DNA of 39,514 bases, from contig JAJCYY010000009.1 in assembly GCA_029262735.1 (NCBI GenBank), forward strand, positions 1 to 39,514, given 5' to 3'. The position numbers and the translations under genes are program-made. The notes beneath the pieces were generated by a model. It saw only the letters and a program-made list of their open reading frames with translations. It was not told the DNA's origin and ran no database searches. Shown piece after piece: positions 25,132 through 33,797 of this stretch. This DNA is from Chloroflexota bacterium. Lineage in GTDB: Bacteria; Chloroflexota; Dehalococcoidia; Lucifugimonadales; Lucifugimonadaceae. The stretch's first letter is position 1, and each line of letters starts with the position of its first letter.

Positions 25132-25209
25132 CGTGGCTTCCTCTCAAGCTCAGATTAGTGAGATGATTTCCATTCTACCAAGCCCTCCCCAGCAGGCCCA
25201 CAGTTCAGA

Positions 25210-25776
25210 ATGTCCGTAGACAGCAAGATCCTCTACCACTTCTCCGAAGATCCGCAAATTGAGCGGTTTGAACCTCGGCCCGGTCGCCAGATCGACGGCC
25301 GCTCACCGGGAGAGTTACTGGTATGGGCGATCGATGAAGATCACTCGCCCGTCTACTACTTCCCTCGCGAATGCCCACGCATCTTACTGTGGCCGATCGA
25401 AGGCTCAACTCAGGATGATATCGACCGCTGGATGGCTTCGACGAGCGGTTCCAATCCGCGCATGGTTGCCAATATTGAATCTGCATGGCTGGAACGATTT
25501 AAACGTTGTCGACTCTACCGCTACACGTTCGCTACCAAGGGGTTCGATGACATTGGCGATCACGGTGTTAGTGTGAATTCTCAACCGGTTGAGCCCCTAG
25601 ACGTAACTCCCGTCGGTAGCCTTGTCAGCGCAATCGAGGACGCAGATGTCGAACTTCGTGTGATGGAATCGCTACAACAGCTCGCAGACGCATGGTTCAG
25701 TACGCTCCACTTCTCCGGTGTCCGGCTACGAAACGCGCGAGACTGGACTCCGCCTGCCTGCCAAGACACCGAGTAA
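25210..25776 (+). CDS. DUF6886 family protein
   Basis: A 188-residue protein opening with L-Y-H-F-S-E-D-P and E-R-F-E-P-R-P, then V-W-A-I-D-E-D-H-S-P-V-Y-Y-F-P-R-E-C-P-R-I, a pattern I associate with the DUF6886 family of uncharacterised soluble proteins. The H-F-S-E-D and W-A-I-D-E segments carry most of the conserved polar residues and resemble a small-ligand or NAD-binding pocket, but no activity is known to me. No Shine-Dalgarno is visible before the ATG at 25210. The next gene starts one base after the stop, suggesting co-translation with a small membrane protein. Confidence 0.75.
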   Translation: MSVDSKILYHFSEDPQIERFEPRPGRQIDGRSPGELLVWAIDEDHSPVYYFPRECPRILLWPIEGSTQDDIDRWMASTSGSNPRMVANIESAWLERFKRCRLYRYTFATKGFDDIGDHGVSVNSQPVEPLDVTPVGSLVSAIEDADVELRVMESLQQLADAWFSTLHFSGVRLRNARDWTPPACQDTE

Positions 25777-25777
25777 A

Positions 25778-26131
25778 ATGACACCGGTGGCCCAGATGCG
25801 ATTTGACCTTAACAAGCCAAGATTTGCCGCGTTCATCACCGGAGCGGCAATAACCGCCGCGGTCAGCTTCTCACTCTACGTTTCACTGTTCGTGCGAGTA
25901 TCGGCATCACCCAACGCACTCGCCATGATCACAATTATTGGCGCACCGATCGCATACTGGCTCGTCTGGTTCGCACCTTCGAATAGGGGTGTCCGGATCA
26001 TCGCACCGGTGCTGTATGTAGTAGCAGTCGCACCGTCCACCTTGAGCGTGGTCTCGTTGTACTACTATCCGGGATTTGTACTACTGCTCGTAGGCACTCC
26101 TGATCGTAGAGCAAAACTCCAGGTCAACTAA
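25778..26131 (+). CDS. Small membrane protein, about four helices
   Basis: A 117-residue protein with hydrophobic stretches at about residues 15-38, 48-67, 74-90 and 92-108, separated by short polar loops, and a basic tail (P-D-R-R-A-K). The ATG at 25778 lies one base after the DUF6886 stop; a longer in-frame start at 25718 would overlap that gene and is less likely. An internal ATG at 25796 is also possible. No family recognised. The tight spacing suggests that its expression is coupled to DUF6886. Confidence 0.65.
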   Translation: MTPVAQMRFDLNKPRFAAFITGAAITAAVSFSLYVSLFVRVSASPNALAMITIIGAPIAYWLVWFAPSNRGVRIIAPVLYVVAVAPSTLSVVSLYYYPGFVLLLVGTPDRRAKLQVN

Positions 26132-26251
26132 CCACATACTCCTGCATGCGAGTCGGCAGGGTTACCATTGCCCGCAGTATCCGCAGGCATTCAAAAAATC
26201 CATCCGCCAAACTGCCTGCAACTCGAAGCTTAGGACACCAGGAAAAGCCGC

Positions 26252-27406
26252 ATGAAGATAACCCGCGTCGACCAGTTTTCACCCAGGCCTCGGACCCGCC
26301 TCATTCGCATTGCGACAGACACCGGCATCGAAGGCTGGGCGGAAAGCACACTCGAAGGCAAACCGATCTCCGTACCTGCGGCCATTGAGGAGTTCGCCGA
26401 TTACCTGATCGGCAAGGACCCGCTGCGTATCGAGCATCACTGGCAGCAGATGTACCGCTCCTCTTTCTTCCGCGGCGGAGCCCACAACATGTCAGCCATC
26501 GCAGGCATCAACGCGGCGCTCTGGGACATCTCTGGCAAACACTACGGCGTCCCCAGCTACATGCTCATGGGAGGCAACGTCCGCGACAGGATTCGCGTCT
26601 ACGCCCACTGGGGAATCAAAGACCTTTCAGACGAGGGAAAGGCCGAATCTAAAGAGCGGCTCGAGATGTTGCAGAAGAGCGGCTACACCGCTTACAAGTC
26701 CGGGACGGAAGGCAACTGGCGAGCGCACGAGCCGCCATCTCGCATCGATCAGTTTGTCGAGGCCGCGTACACGATGCGGGAATGGGTCGGCCCGGACGTT
26801 GAGCTGTGCTTCGACTTCCATGGCAAGATGACGCCTGCGCTGGCAGTCGAGGTCTGCCACGAGATCAAGGGCATGCGACCGATGTTCGTCGAGGAGCCGG
26901 TTCCACAGGAGAATCCGGACGCGCTCAAGCACGTCTCAGATCACGTTCCGTTCCCGATAGCGACTGGCGAACGTCTTCTCTCACGCTGGGAATTTCGCGA
27001 AGTGATCGAGAAGCAGGCTGCTGCGTTGTTGCAGCCGGACGTCGCCCACTGCGGCGGCCCTTCCGAACTGAAACGCATCGCAAACTACGCCGAAACCTAC
27101 TATCAGCACATCATGCCGCACTGCGCCATCGGCCCGCTCGCCCTGGCTGCATGCATGCTGGTTGACGCCGTGGTCCCAAACTTCCTGATACAGGAGCAGG
27201 TGGACGCCGGACTGGGCAATGGCCTCCTCAAGAAGGAATGGGAGGTGATCGACGGTCACATTCCGCTCTGGACGACGCCAGGACTGGGAGTCGATGTCGA
27301 TGAGACGGAGGCAACGAGGCCATACACAGGCGAGCAGTACGGATATCACAGGGAGCTTGGCGGCGAGTACTACTACGAGAACGACAACTCGGTAGCGGAC
27401 TGGTAG
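26252..27406 (+). CDS. Enolase-superfamily sugar acid dehydratase, galactonate dehydratase-like (COG4948)
   Basis: A 384-residue member of the mandelate racemase / muconate lactonising group. Predicted Mg ligands: Asp188 in F-D-F-H-G-K, Glu214 in V-E-E-P-V and Glu240 in A-T-G-E-R. His190 in the same D-F-H-G motif and His290 in M-P-H-C-A-I-G-P-L-A are the likely catalytic acid/base pair, which is the arrangement of D-galactonate dehydratase (DgoD). The N-terminal capping domain (T-G-I-E-G-W-A-E-S-T) is complete. Such enzymes remove water from sugar acids in the cytoplasm. Substrate specificity cannot be fixed by eye; other acid-sugar dehydratases share the motifs. AGGA lies upstream of the ATG. 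A bidirectional terminator follows. Confidence 0.9.
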   Translation: MKITRVDQFSPRPRTRLIRIATDTGIEGWAESTLEGKPISVPAAIEEFADYLIGKDPLRIEHHWQQMYRSSFFRGGAHNMSAIAGINAALWDISGKHYGVPSYMLMGGNVRDRIRVYAHWGIKDLSDEGKAESKERLEMLQKSGYTAYKSGTEGNWRAHEPPSRIDQFVEAAYTMREWVGPDVELCFDFHGKMTPALAVEVCHEIKGMRPMFVEEPVPQENPDALKHVSDHVPFPIATGERLLSRWEFREVIEKQAAALLQPDVAHCGGPSELKRIANYAETYYQHIMPHCAIGPLALAACMLVDAVVPNFLIQEQVDAGLGNGLLKKEWEVIDGHIPLWTTPGLGVDVDETEATRPYTGEQYGYHRELGGEYYYENDNSVADW

Positions 27407-27434
27407 CCGCAGCTCAGTGTCCGAGAAAAAAGAA

Positions 27435-27462
27435 CGGGCGTGCTCTGTTGTGAGCACGCCCG
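27435..27462. terminator. Bidirectional rho-independent terminator
   Basis: CGGGCGTGCTC (27435-27445) and GAGCACGCCCG (27452-27462) form an 11-bp perfect stem with a six-base loop. T-rich sequence follows on the plus strand and an A run precedes it, giving a U run for the minus transcript. It sits between two convergent genes (dehydratase and the four-helix membrane protein), as expected for a shared terminator. Confidence 0.9.
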
Positions 27463-27485
27463 CTATTTTCAATTCGGAAGAAAAC

Positions 27486-28190
27486 CTACGCAGCCCGCTC
27501 CGTCACTTGCCTCTCCATCGAGTCAGAGAAGGACGTGACAACCGCTTCCTCTTCCTGTTCCTCTTCTCTGCGGTAGATTGACCAGGCAGACCAGCCTGTG
27601 AACGCTGCGGCCATTGCAACAACCGCCACGCTAATCCAGCCCAGCAACCGCAGCGAACTCGCACCGCTGTCCAGTGCGGACTCAAGGCTTGCGTCTGCGG
27701 CCTGTGCAACCAGAGCAAGACCCTTGACTGCCGGGTCTACGCTTCCATAGAGAGCAACTGTGTTGTTCATGTGGTTAGCCGTGGCACCCGCAACGTCGCC
27801 CGATTCCGCCAGCGCCTTTGTGCCCTCGAACGCGGCATTCATCGCAACGAGACCCTGGTCTGAACCGGCAATTGCCTGGTCGATCTGCTCGATACCGGCA
27901 GCCGAAAGCACGGCCTTACTGGAGTTGTACAGGTTAATTGCACCGTCGTAGAAACCCTGCGACTCGGCAGGCGCCTGTCCTGTCGCCGCAAGAGCGTCTG
28001 CGCCCATCGCCTGGAACCAGGCTAGCTCGACATCCGCGGCAGCCTTTGCAAGCGCGCCAATCTCCACCTGGGCGTCTGCGGAACTGTTCAGATCAGTCGC
28101 AGCCTCAAGTGAAGCGTATGCCGCGACAGCGAGCATCGCTGCCACCGCAAATATCACTATCGGGTTGCGCCATTTTGTCCAAAGAAACAT
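27486..28190 (-). CDS. Two-helix membrane protein with a periplasmic four-helix-type domain, no output domain
   Basis: A 234-residue protein. Residues about 9-30 form a first membrane helix; residues about 31-178 are Ala/Asp/Glu-rich and helical (repeated A-A-x-x-L patterns), resembling the ligand-binding four-helix bundle of chemoreceptors and sensor kinases; residues about 181-205 form a second membrane helix. The cytoplasmic tail is short and acidic (R-R-E-E-E-Q-E-E-E) and has no HAMP, signalling or kinase domain. AAGGTG precedes the ATG at 28190. It shares a terminator with the dehydratase gene. Role unknown; it may act with a partner protein encoded elsewhere, or as a structural membrane protein. 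Confidence 0.7.
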   Translation of the reverse strand: MFLWTKWRNPIVIFAVAAMLAVAAYASLEAATDLNSSADAQVEIGALAKAAADVELAWFQAMGADALAATGQAPAESQGFYDGAINLYNSSKAVLSAAGIEQIDQAIAGSDQGLVAMNAAFEGTKALAESGDVAGATANHMNNTVALYGSVDPAVKGLALVAQAADASLESALDSGASSLRLLGWISVAVVAMAAAFTGWSAWSIYRREEEQEEEAVVTSFSDSMERQVTERAA

Positions 28191-28463
28191 ATCGCACCTT
28201 TTTTGTCTGACGACCGAACTACGGTAACGGACACCATGAGACGCCTATTCCGTGTGTTCAACGTTTGAAGTAGACCGGAACCATTGATGTGCCAATAGAG
28301 AGATTCCGCCTAGCCTCATCGTGGATATGCACAGTGGGCATGATCCAATTGGCGACCGATTCCTGAACCGATGGGCTCATTGACGAGCCAAAAGGCTCAA
28401 CGAAACAGTTGGGAGGCATAGGAAGGCAGTAGAAAGAGAATTTGAGCTGAACTCGGCCGATAT
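28191..28463. other. Intergenic region between the four-helix protein and selB
   Basis: About 270 bases with no convincing ORF. I looked for a selenocysteine tRNA next to selB and saw none. A small GAGCC-AAAA-GGCTC hairpin occurs near 28385-28398 without a T tract. The promoter of the four-helix gene should lie at its left end, but no consensus pair is clear. Confidence 0.4.
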
Positions 28464-30320
28464 CTACACGTTTCGGAGAATGCGATCGTCTCCGCGCCTG
28501 ATGGTCACGCCCTGCCGGTCCAGTTCCTCGAGAAATGCCAGGATGTACTTCCGGCTGGACCCGAACAGTTCCCGCACCTCGTTGATGTTGATCGCACCCC
28601 CGGCGGCCGCGTGCTCCGTCACCCGTTGCCGCATCTTATCGAAGACAGATGCCAAGAACACCACCTCGCCTGCACGAACCACCTTGCCCTCGCCGTCGAG
28701 TCCTGCCAGAAGCTCAGAGTCAAGCGGCGAATCGGTCGGTGGCGAATAGGGATCGGATGCCAGGAGCTTTAGATAAGCCGCAACCTTCGCCTGCTGCTCT
28801 GCGCTCAACTCGACGGTGTGAGAAGGCAACCACACAAGCGCTGCGTCCTGCTCCAGTGCGTCATCGCTAGCCAAGGCACTCACCACGCGCAGGAACGGCG
28901 CAGCCTTGAGCTTGAGGCGGTTGCGCAGCTCCTCCCGTGGCATCCCGGGTCTCAGCGGGTGCAGCCTGTGAAATCCCGCCACTACGGTCTCAGCCTCGGC
29001 TTTGATAGCGGACCAGCCGACTGCCGAGTAGAGGAGTGAGCTGCCCGGTGTGCCGATATCAACTGCGTCCTCTAACTCTATGAGTTGGTTGGCCAGATCC
29101 TGCGCCTCGCCTTCGGAAAGGTTGGCGCTTCTTCCAAGTTCGGCCAGCGTCGCAGGCTCAATTGATCGCAGAGTTTGCAATGCGGCGCTCTCACCAGAGC
29201 CGGAAGCGAGCGTCTCGAGCTCTAAGATCACGGATTCGTCATTCCGGCGTCGCCGCGGCGCGTCAGGAACGAACACCACGCCACCAGCCATCGTGTCCTG
29301 TGTATCCCTCAGAATGAACCGATCTCCCCGCAGCATCGGCACCGGTTCCGTCGTTCGCAACTGCACCCATCCTGATTCACCGGGCTTTATCTCGTCTCCG
29401 GATAGCACTCGGACGGTGACGGGCACCTCACGGCTACCTGCGAACAGGACGAGACGGTGGTTATGTCTTACTGGACGGGGAGCGTCACCGATGACCCGCA
29501 CGGACGCATCGAACGTCTTCGACGATTTCAACCAGCCAGGAGTTGTGAGCAGGTCGCCGCGTTGGATCTCATGGTGCTCAATGCCACTCAGGTTCACGGC
29601 TACACGGGTCCCCGGCAATGCCTCATCAAGCGTGGTCTGATGGGACTGAAGTCCGCGTACGCGTGCTCGCCGACCGCCGGGCAGAAGCTCGACCTCCCCG
29701 GCAGTCCTCAACCTGCCACCGGTGAGCGTTCCGGTGACCACTGCGCCGAAGCCCGACATCGTGAACGACCGGTCGACCGGCAATCGAGGGCGACCTAGAT
29801 CTGCATGCGCATCAAGCCGGTCCAATTGTGCGTCGATCTCTGCCAGCAACTCCGGCACACCCTTGCCGGTCTCCGCTGAGACCGCGATAAGCGGCGAGCC
29901 TTCAAGAGTGGTGCCCTCAAGAACCTGCTCCACATCGGTTGAAACGAGTTCCAGCCATTCATCGTCCACAAGGTCGGACTTGGTGATAACGGTTATCCCG
30001 CGATCAACGTTCAGCAGGTCCAGGATGGCCAGATGCTCTCGCGTCTGCGGCATCACGCCCTCATCGGCGGCCACGATCAGCAGTGCAAGGTCCACGCCAC
30101 CGACGCCCATCAGCATGTTTCGGACGAACCGTTCGTGCCCGGGAACATCGACGATGCTGATCTGACGGCCAGACGGCAGCGTGACCCATGCAAAGCCAAG
30201 CTCGATGGTCATGCCACGTGACTTTTCCTCTTTGAGACGATCGGGATCGATGCCGCTCAGTGCGTGAATGAGCGTGGACTTACCGTGATCGACATGGCCT
30301 GCAGTGGTGATGACAAACAT
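28464..30320 (-). CDS. selB: Selenocysteine-specific translation elongation factor SelB
   Basis: A 618-residue GTPase that carries selenocysteinyl-tRNA to the ribosome at UGA codons marked by a SECIS hairpin. G-domain motifs: P-loop [10 protein letters not shown] (7-16), D-V-P-G-H-E near 60 and T-K-S-D near 113. EF-Tu-like domains II and III follow, including [16 protein letters not shown], a SelB hallmark, and the C-terminal third forms the winged-helix repeats (domain IV) that bind SECIS RNA, ending [14 protein letters not shown]. Length is normal and the gene looks intact. No selA, selD or tRNA-Sec is in the window. HemW is encoded 48 bases upstream of nothing else shared: it lies just beyond the start on the same strand. 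Confidence 0.96.
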   Translation of the reverse strand: MFVITTAGHVDHGKSTLIHALSGIDPDRLKEEKSRGMTIELGFAWVTLPSGRQISIVDVPGHERFVRNMLMGVGGVDLALLIVAADEGVMPQTREHLAILDLLNVDRGITVITKSDLVDDEWLELVSTDVEQVLEGTTLEGSPLIAVSAETGKGVPELLAEIDAQLDRLDAHADLGRPRLPVDRSFTMSGFGAVVTGTLTGGRLRTAGEVELLPGGRRARVRGLQSHQTTLDEALPGTRVAVNLSGIEHHEIQRGDLLTTPGWLKSSKTFDASVRVIGDAPRPVRHNHRLVLFAGSREVPVTVRVLSGDEIKPGESGWVQLRTTEPVPMLRGDRFILRDTQDTMAGGVVFVPDAPRRRRNDESVILELETLASGSGESAALQTLRSIEPATLAELGRSANLSEGEAQDLANQLIELEDAVDIGTPGSSLLYSAVGWSAIKAEAETVVAGFHRLHPLRPGMPREELRNRLKLKAAPFLRVVSALASDDALEQDAALVWLPSHTVELSAEQQAKVAAYLKLLASDPYSPPTDSPLDSELLAGLDGEGKVVRAGEVVFLASVFDKMRQRVTEHAAAGGAININEVRELFGSSRKYILAFLEELDRQGVTIRRGDDRILRNV

Positions 30321-30368
30321 TTCTGAGAAGTTTGCCAGATAGTGAGCGACGCGGGTGGAGAATGGCTG

Positions 30369-31718
30369 TCATTCTGCACGTAATTGGCTCTGTTGAGATG
30401 ATCTCCGAATACTCTCTCCCGGTTCCTGCTGCCCACCGGCCTCCGCTGCCGCTACGAAGCGGCCGAACACCTCGTTTCCGAGCAGCCTGCCCTTCGCCGA
30501 AAGCCGAATGCCCTCTTCATCCTCCACCAGAAGGCGGTCCGCTCGCAAAGCGTCAATCTCTACAGCGAATACATCCCGCAACGATCTCCCAAATCTTGCC
30601 CGGAACGCCGCGTCGCTAATGCCAGTGTCCAGGCGCAATCCCATCATCATCGTCTCGGCCAGCTCAAGTTGCGAAGTCGTCTGCTCTACGAAGTCGACCG
30701 GACCGTCCTCGACCATCTTCCTCAACTGCCAGGGAGCGGACTCCGGTACCGGCTCCCGGCGAGGTGGCGAACCGCCCAACCCGAGCACAGAGTTCTCCTC
30801 CGGCTCTACTCCCAGCGCCCGCATATACCAGCGAGGCGAGCGGGCGTTGGCGAAGCGGTGACCAAAAAGAGATGAGTGAGCACCGGGACCTACTCCCAGG
30901 TAAGGGCCGTTTTGCCAGTAGACCAGGTTGTGCCTGCTCTCCCGGCCCGGCCGCGCCCAGTTCGATATCTCGTAGTGCCTGAAACCGGCGGATTTGAACG
31001 TGGCTTCAGCCGCCAGGTACATATCGGCTGCGAGGTCGTCGTCCGGATGCGGTGTCCTGCCAAGTCGAACATCGGCCTCAAGCGGTGTCCCCATCTCAAG
31101 TTGGAGCCCGTAGAGAGAGACGTGATCAGGCTCAAGCTCAAGCGCCCGGTCCAGTGAATCCTGCCACTGCTCAAGCGATTGACCAGGCAGCCCGAACATG
31201 AGATCAAGCGACCGGTTTGTAAAACCGGCTTCACGAAGCAGGTTGAACGAACGCTTCGCCTCTGCCGAGTCGTGCCTGCGGCCAAGCGTCCTCAACAGGC
31301 TGTCGTCAAAACTCTGCACGCCCATCGAGACACGATTGAAACCAGCCTCTAGCCACACGTGCGCCTTCTCAAGCGTCACATCGCCGGGATTCGCCTCCAG
31401 TGTCACCTCTGCATGATTATCAAGCGGAAACCCGGCCGCCAGCGACGACATGACGCGGCCGATGTCCTCTGCCGGAAGGTAAGAGGGTGTTCCTCCACCG
31501 AGAAAGACGGTACTCGCCGATCTGTCAGGAACAGTCTCCGCCCAGCGACGCAATTCTTCGCACAGAGCGTCCACGTAGACAGGGATCAGCTTCTCGATGC
31601 CCGAGTACGTGTTGAAGTCACAGTAAGGGCACTTCGTCTCGCAAAACGGGATGTGCACGTAGATCCCGATCGGGGAGCGAACCGTTTCGGGTTGGGATCC
31701 AGTTTCCGGGTGCGTCAA
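30369..31718 (-). CDS. hemW: Radical-SAM heme chaperone HemW
   Basis: A 449-residue radical-SAM protein of the HemW (HemN-like) group, a heme-binding chaperone that inserts heme into respiratory proteins. The cluster motif H-I-P-F-C-E-T-K-C-P-Y-C-D-F-N-T-Y gives the three Cys of C-x3-C-x2-C. V-F-L-G-G-G-T-P-S, V-S-M-G-V-Q-S-F and the C-terminal winged-helix region are present. The TTG at 31718, with GGTGGAG just before it, is chosen as start: it lies 16 bases after the upstream stop, and the longer frame to 31928 is Arg/Pro-rich and overlaps that gene. HemW and coproporphyrinogen dehydrogenase HemN share motifs; the C-P-Y-C-D-F-N form favours HemW. Likely co-transcribed with the unknown gene and perhaps ychF. 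Confidence 0.9.
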   Translation of the reverse strand: MTHPETGSQPETVRSPIGIYVHIPFCETKCPYCDFNTYSGIEKLIPVYVDALCEELRRWAETVPDRSASTVFLGGGTPSYLPAEDIGRVMSSLAAGFPLDNHAEVTLEANPGDVTLEKAHVWLEAGFNRVSMGVQSFDDSLLRTLGRRHDSAEAKRSFNLLREAGFTNRSLDLMFGLPGQSLEQWQDSLDRALELEPDHVSLYGLQLEMGTPLEADVRLGRTPHPDDDLAADMYLAAEATFKSAGFRHYEISNWARPGRESRHNLVYWQNGPYLGVGPGAHSSLFGHRFANARSPRWYMRALGVEPEENSVLGLGGSPPRREPVPESAPWQLRKMVEDGPVDFVEQTTSQLELAETMMMGLRLDTGISDAAFRARFGRSLRDVFAVEIDALRADRLLVEDEEGIRLSAKGRLLGNEVFGRFVAAAEAGGQQEPGESIRRSSQQSQLRAE

Positions 31719-31734
31719 ACTCCACCCGCTCCGA

Positions 31735-32409
31735 TCACCTGCTGCCCGGAGTCCACAGGCCGCTGGACGAATCACCCTGCTGCTCGGGCGGAGATTGAGA
31801 TTGAGCTGGAGCCGGTCGGCCAGCCGCGGCGGCTTCGGCAGACTGCCTGGCGGCCTCGTTGACCTGGCGTATCCAGCGCTCCAGGGCGTCAAGTTCCGGC
31901 GGCGATACCAGGAATTTCTCAACGCCATCAGGCAACTTGATATCCGTGGTGCCGCTGAGGATCAACGCCACCTCACCGTCCTGCAGCTCCTCTTCGAGGC
32001 GCGCGTCCATGTGCCGCTGGCGCCGCGTTGCAGCGTCCTGGTACGAGGCAGTAACCGCGTTTGCGACAGACTGGCTTACGAATCCAACAGAGAGGCATCG
32101 ACCCCAGTCGATCACTTCACCGAACAGCTCCTGGTCCTCGTATTCGTCGAGCCGTGCACCTGCATCCACGCGGGATTTCACCATGCTCCAGGCTTGCCTG
32201 TTGGTCTGTTCGAGCATCAGAAGGGCGTCATCGCCCTTGCCGAGTACTCCTTCGGCAAAGATCCGCTTCACAACGCCAGACCGAACTTCCAGCCCTGACA
32301 CCTGTTGGTCCGCGGCCTGCCAGTAGGCTTCGAACAGCTCGGTAAATCCTTCCGGCGCCTGTGGTGACGGCTGGATGAAAGGAACTATGTAGGCCTTCCG
32401 CTGATTCAT
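31735..32409 (-). CDS. Unrecognised soluble protein between hemW and ychF
   Basis: A 224-residue protein I do not recognise. It starts M-N-Q-R-K-A-Y-I-V-P-F at the ATG at 32409; an upstream frame to 32487 is possible but has no better start signal. The body is alpha-helical and acidic, with W-Q-A-A-D-Q-Q-V-S-G-L-E near 30, L-M-L-E-Q-T-N-R-Q-A-W near 69, and a beta-like D-G-E-V-A-L-I-L-S-G-T near 147 followed by F-L-V-S-P-P-E-L-D-A-L-E. The last 35 residues are a disordered Gln/Pro/Ser/Ala tail. It lies 111 bases after ychF and 16 bases before hemW on the same strand, suggesting an operon. Confidence 0.6.
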   Translation of the reverse strand: MNQRKAYIVPFIQPSPQAPEGFTELFEAYWQAADQQVSGLEVRSGVVKRIFAEGVLGKGDDALLMLEQTNRQAWSMVKSRVDAGARLDEYEDQELFGEVIDWGRCLSVGFVSQSVANAVTASYQDAATRRQRHMDARLEEELQDGEVALILSGTTDIKLPDGVEKFLVSPPELDALERWIRQVNEAARQSAEAAAAGRPAPAQSQSPPEQQGDSSSGLWTPGSR

Positions 32410-32520
32410 GAGGTTTCCATTTTCGGATTCAACCAAAGCCAATGATCCTTTAACTTGTGCCAGTACGCCCGAGTTTGCCTGCGTCACTACAAAAATTCGC
32501 CGATGATCTTCAACCAGAGC

Positions 32521-33627
32521 CTACACGGAAAACAGGAAATTCACTATGTCGCCGTCCTGCACCACGTATTCACGGCCCTCCTGGCGTAGCGAGCCCTTCG
32601 TCCGAGCCTGCGCCAGGCTGCCGGCCGCAATGAAATCATCGTAACCCACCGTCTCCGCCCGGATGAAACCCCGCTCGATATCCGAATGCACCGTGCCAGC
32701 TGCCTGCGGCGCCGACGTCTCCTCCTCGATAGTCCACGCCCGGACCTCGTCTTCGCCCACGGTCAGGAACGATATCAGCCCCAGGACGCGATATGAGAGC
32801 CGGATCATGCGCTCGAGACCTGACTCGCCGGCGTCGAGACCAGACCGCATCTCAGCCTCTTCCTCCGGTGTCATCTGCGCCAGCTCTTCCTCTAGCCGAC
32901 CGCATAGCACTGCGCCCCCAGATTTTTCGCCCGGCAGCAGCTCTGACAGTTCGCCGTCCAACTCTTCGGACAGGGAAAGGTCCGTCTCGCCGACATTCAG
33001 GGCAACGAGTAACGGCAGGCGACTCAGAAGAAACGTATCGGAAATCGCCAGGACTTCATCTTCAGTGAACATCCGGTCTCGTGCAGCCGCACCGTTCTCC
33101 ATCTCCTGCTGCAATGCCTGTAGAACCTCGATGTTCTTCTCAGCCTTCACCCTGTCCTGTGCCTTCAACCCCTTGAAAGACTCCTTGATTCGTTCAATGC
33201 GTCGTTCAAGCAGCGAGATATCTGCGAACAGGACATCAAAATTCACCTTCTCGATGTCACGGCGGTAGTCGACTGTGCCCAGGGCGTGCGGCACCGATGG
33301 GTCATCGAAGGCCCGCACGACGTGTAGCAGCGCGTCTACCCGTTGCAGGTGACCCATCGCCTCGCCCGAGAACAGGTCAATGCTGCCGTCGGCCTGTGCT
33401 ACCGAGTGCGCGCCCGGCAAGTCAACGTATGTCACCTCTGCGGGAACCGTCTTCTTCGGATTGAAGATCTCGGTCAGTCTGTCGAGTCGCTGGTCTGGAA
33501 CGTGCGCAACGCCGATGTTGGCCGACCTGTTGCCTCCGAAACTGCCCGATTGCGCGCTGCCGCGAGTCAGAGCGTTAAAGACCGTTGTCTTACCGCTGCC
33601 GGGCAGCCCGATGATTCCGATTCGCAT
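32521..33627 (-). CDS. ychF: YchF-type GTPase/ATPase (Obg-HflX group)
   Basis: A 368-residue YchF-like P-loop NTPase, a ribosome-associated translation and stress factor. The P-loop is G-L-P-G-S-G-K-T-T at residues 7-15, in place of the usual N-V-G-K-S. T-Y-V-D-L-P-G (G3) is near 67-73. The G4 site reads L-N-V-G-E-T rather than N-K-x-D, consistent with loss of strict guanine specificity known for YchF. A coiled-coil segment (S-L-L-E-R-R-I-E-R-I-K-E) and a C-terminal TGS/DUF933 domain (D-I-E-R-G-F-I-R-A-E-T-V, D-G-D-I-V-N-F-L-F) are present. Length is normal. Start ATG at 33627. Heads a probable minus-strand unit with the unknown gene and hemW. Confidence 0.93.
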   Translation of the reverse strand: MRIGIIGLPGSGKTTVFNALTRGSAQSGSFGGNRSANIGVAHVPDQRLDRLTEIFNPKKTVPAEVTYVDLPGAHSVAQADGSIDLFSGEAMGHLQRVDALLHVVRAFDDPSVPHALGTVDYRRDIEKVNFDVLFADISLLERRIERIKESFKGLKAQDRVKAEKNIEVLQALQQEMENGAAARDRMFTEDEVLAISDTFLLSRLPLLVALNVGETDLSLSEELDGELSELLPGEKSGGAVLCGRLEEELAQMTPEEEAEMRSGLDAGESGLERMIRLSYRVLGLISFLTVGEDEVRAWTIEEETSAPQAAGTVHSDIERGFIRAETVGYDDFIAAGSLAQARTKGSLRQEGREYVVQDGDIVNFLFSV

Positions 33628-33797
33628 TTTTTGTCCGTTGAGAGTGAGACGAGTTTGAGAAGGCGTATAAGAGGATTCACCATTACGGAATGAATCCCGC
33701 TGGCGTCATCATCGGCCAATCTAAAAGGATATGCCACAGTGAGGCGATGGGCCACTGCGACGCTTCGTCCATGGGGGTGTTCGGACGCCGCCGAGTT

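Noticed and set aside
28191..28463. Possible selenocysteine tRNA next to selB
   Set aside because: No long acceptor stem, anticodon loop with TCA, or T-loop consensus could be found in the gap.
31719..31928. N-terminal extension of HemW
   Set aside because: Seventy Arg/Pro-rich residues before the radical-SAM domain overlap the upstream gene; the TTG at 31718 with an RBS fits better.
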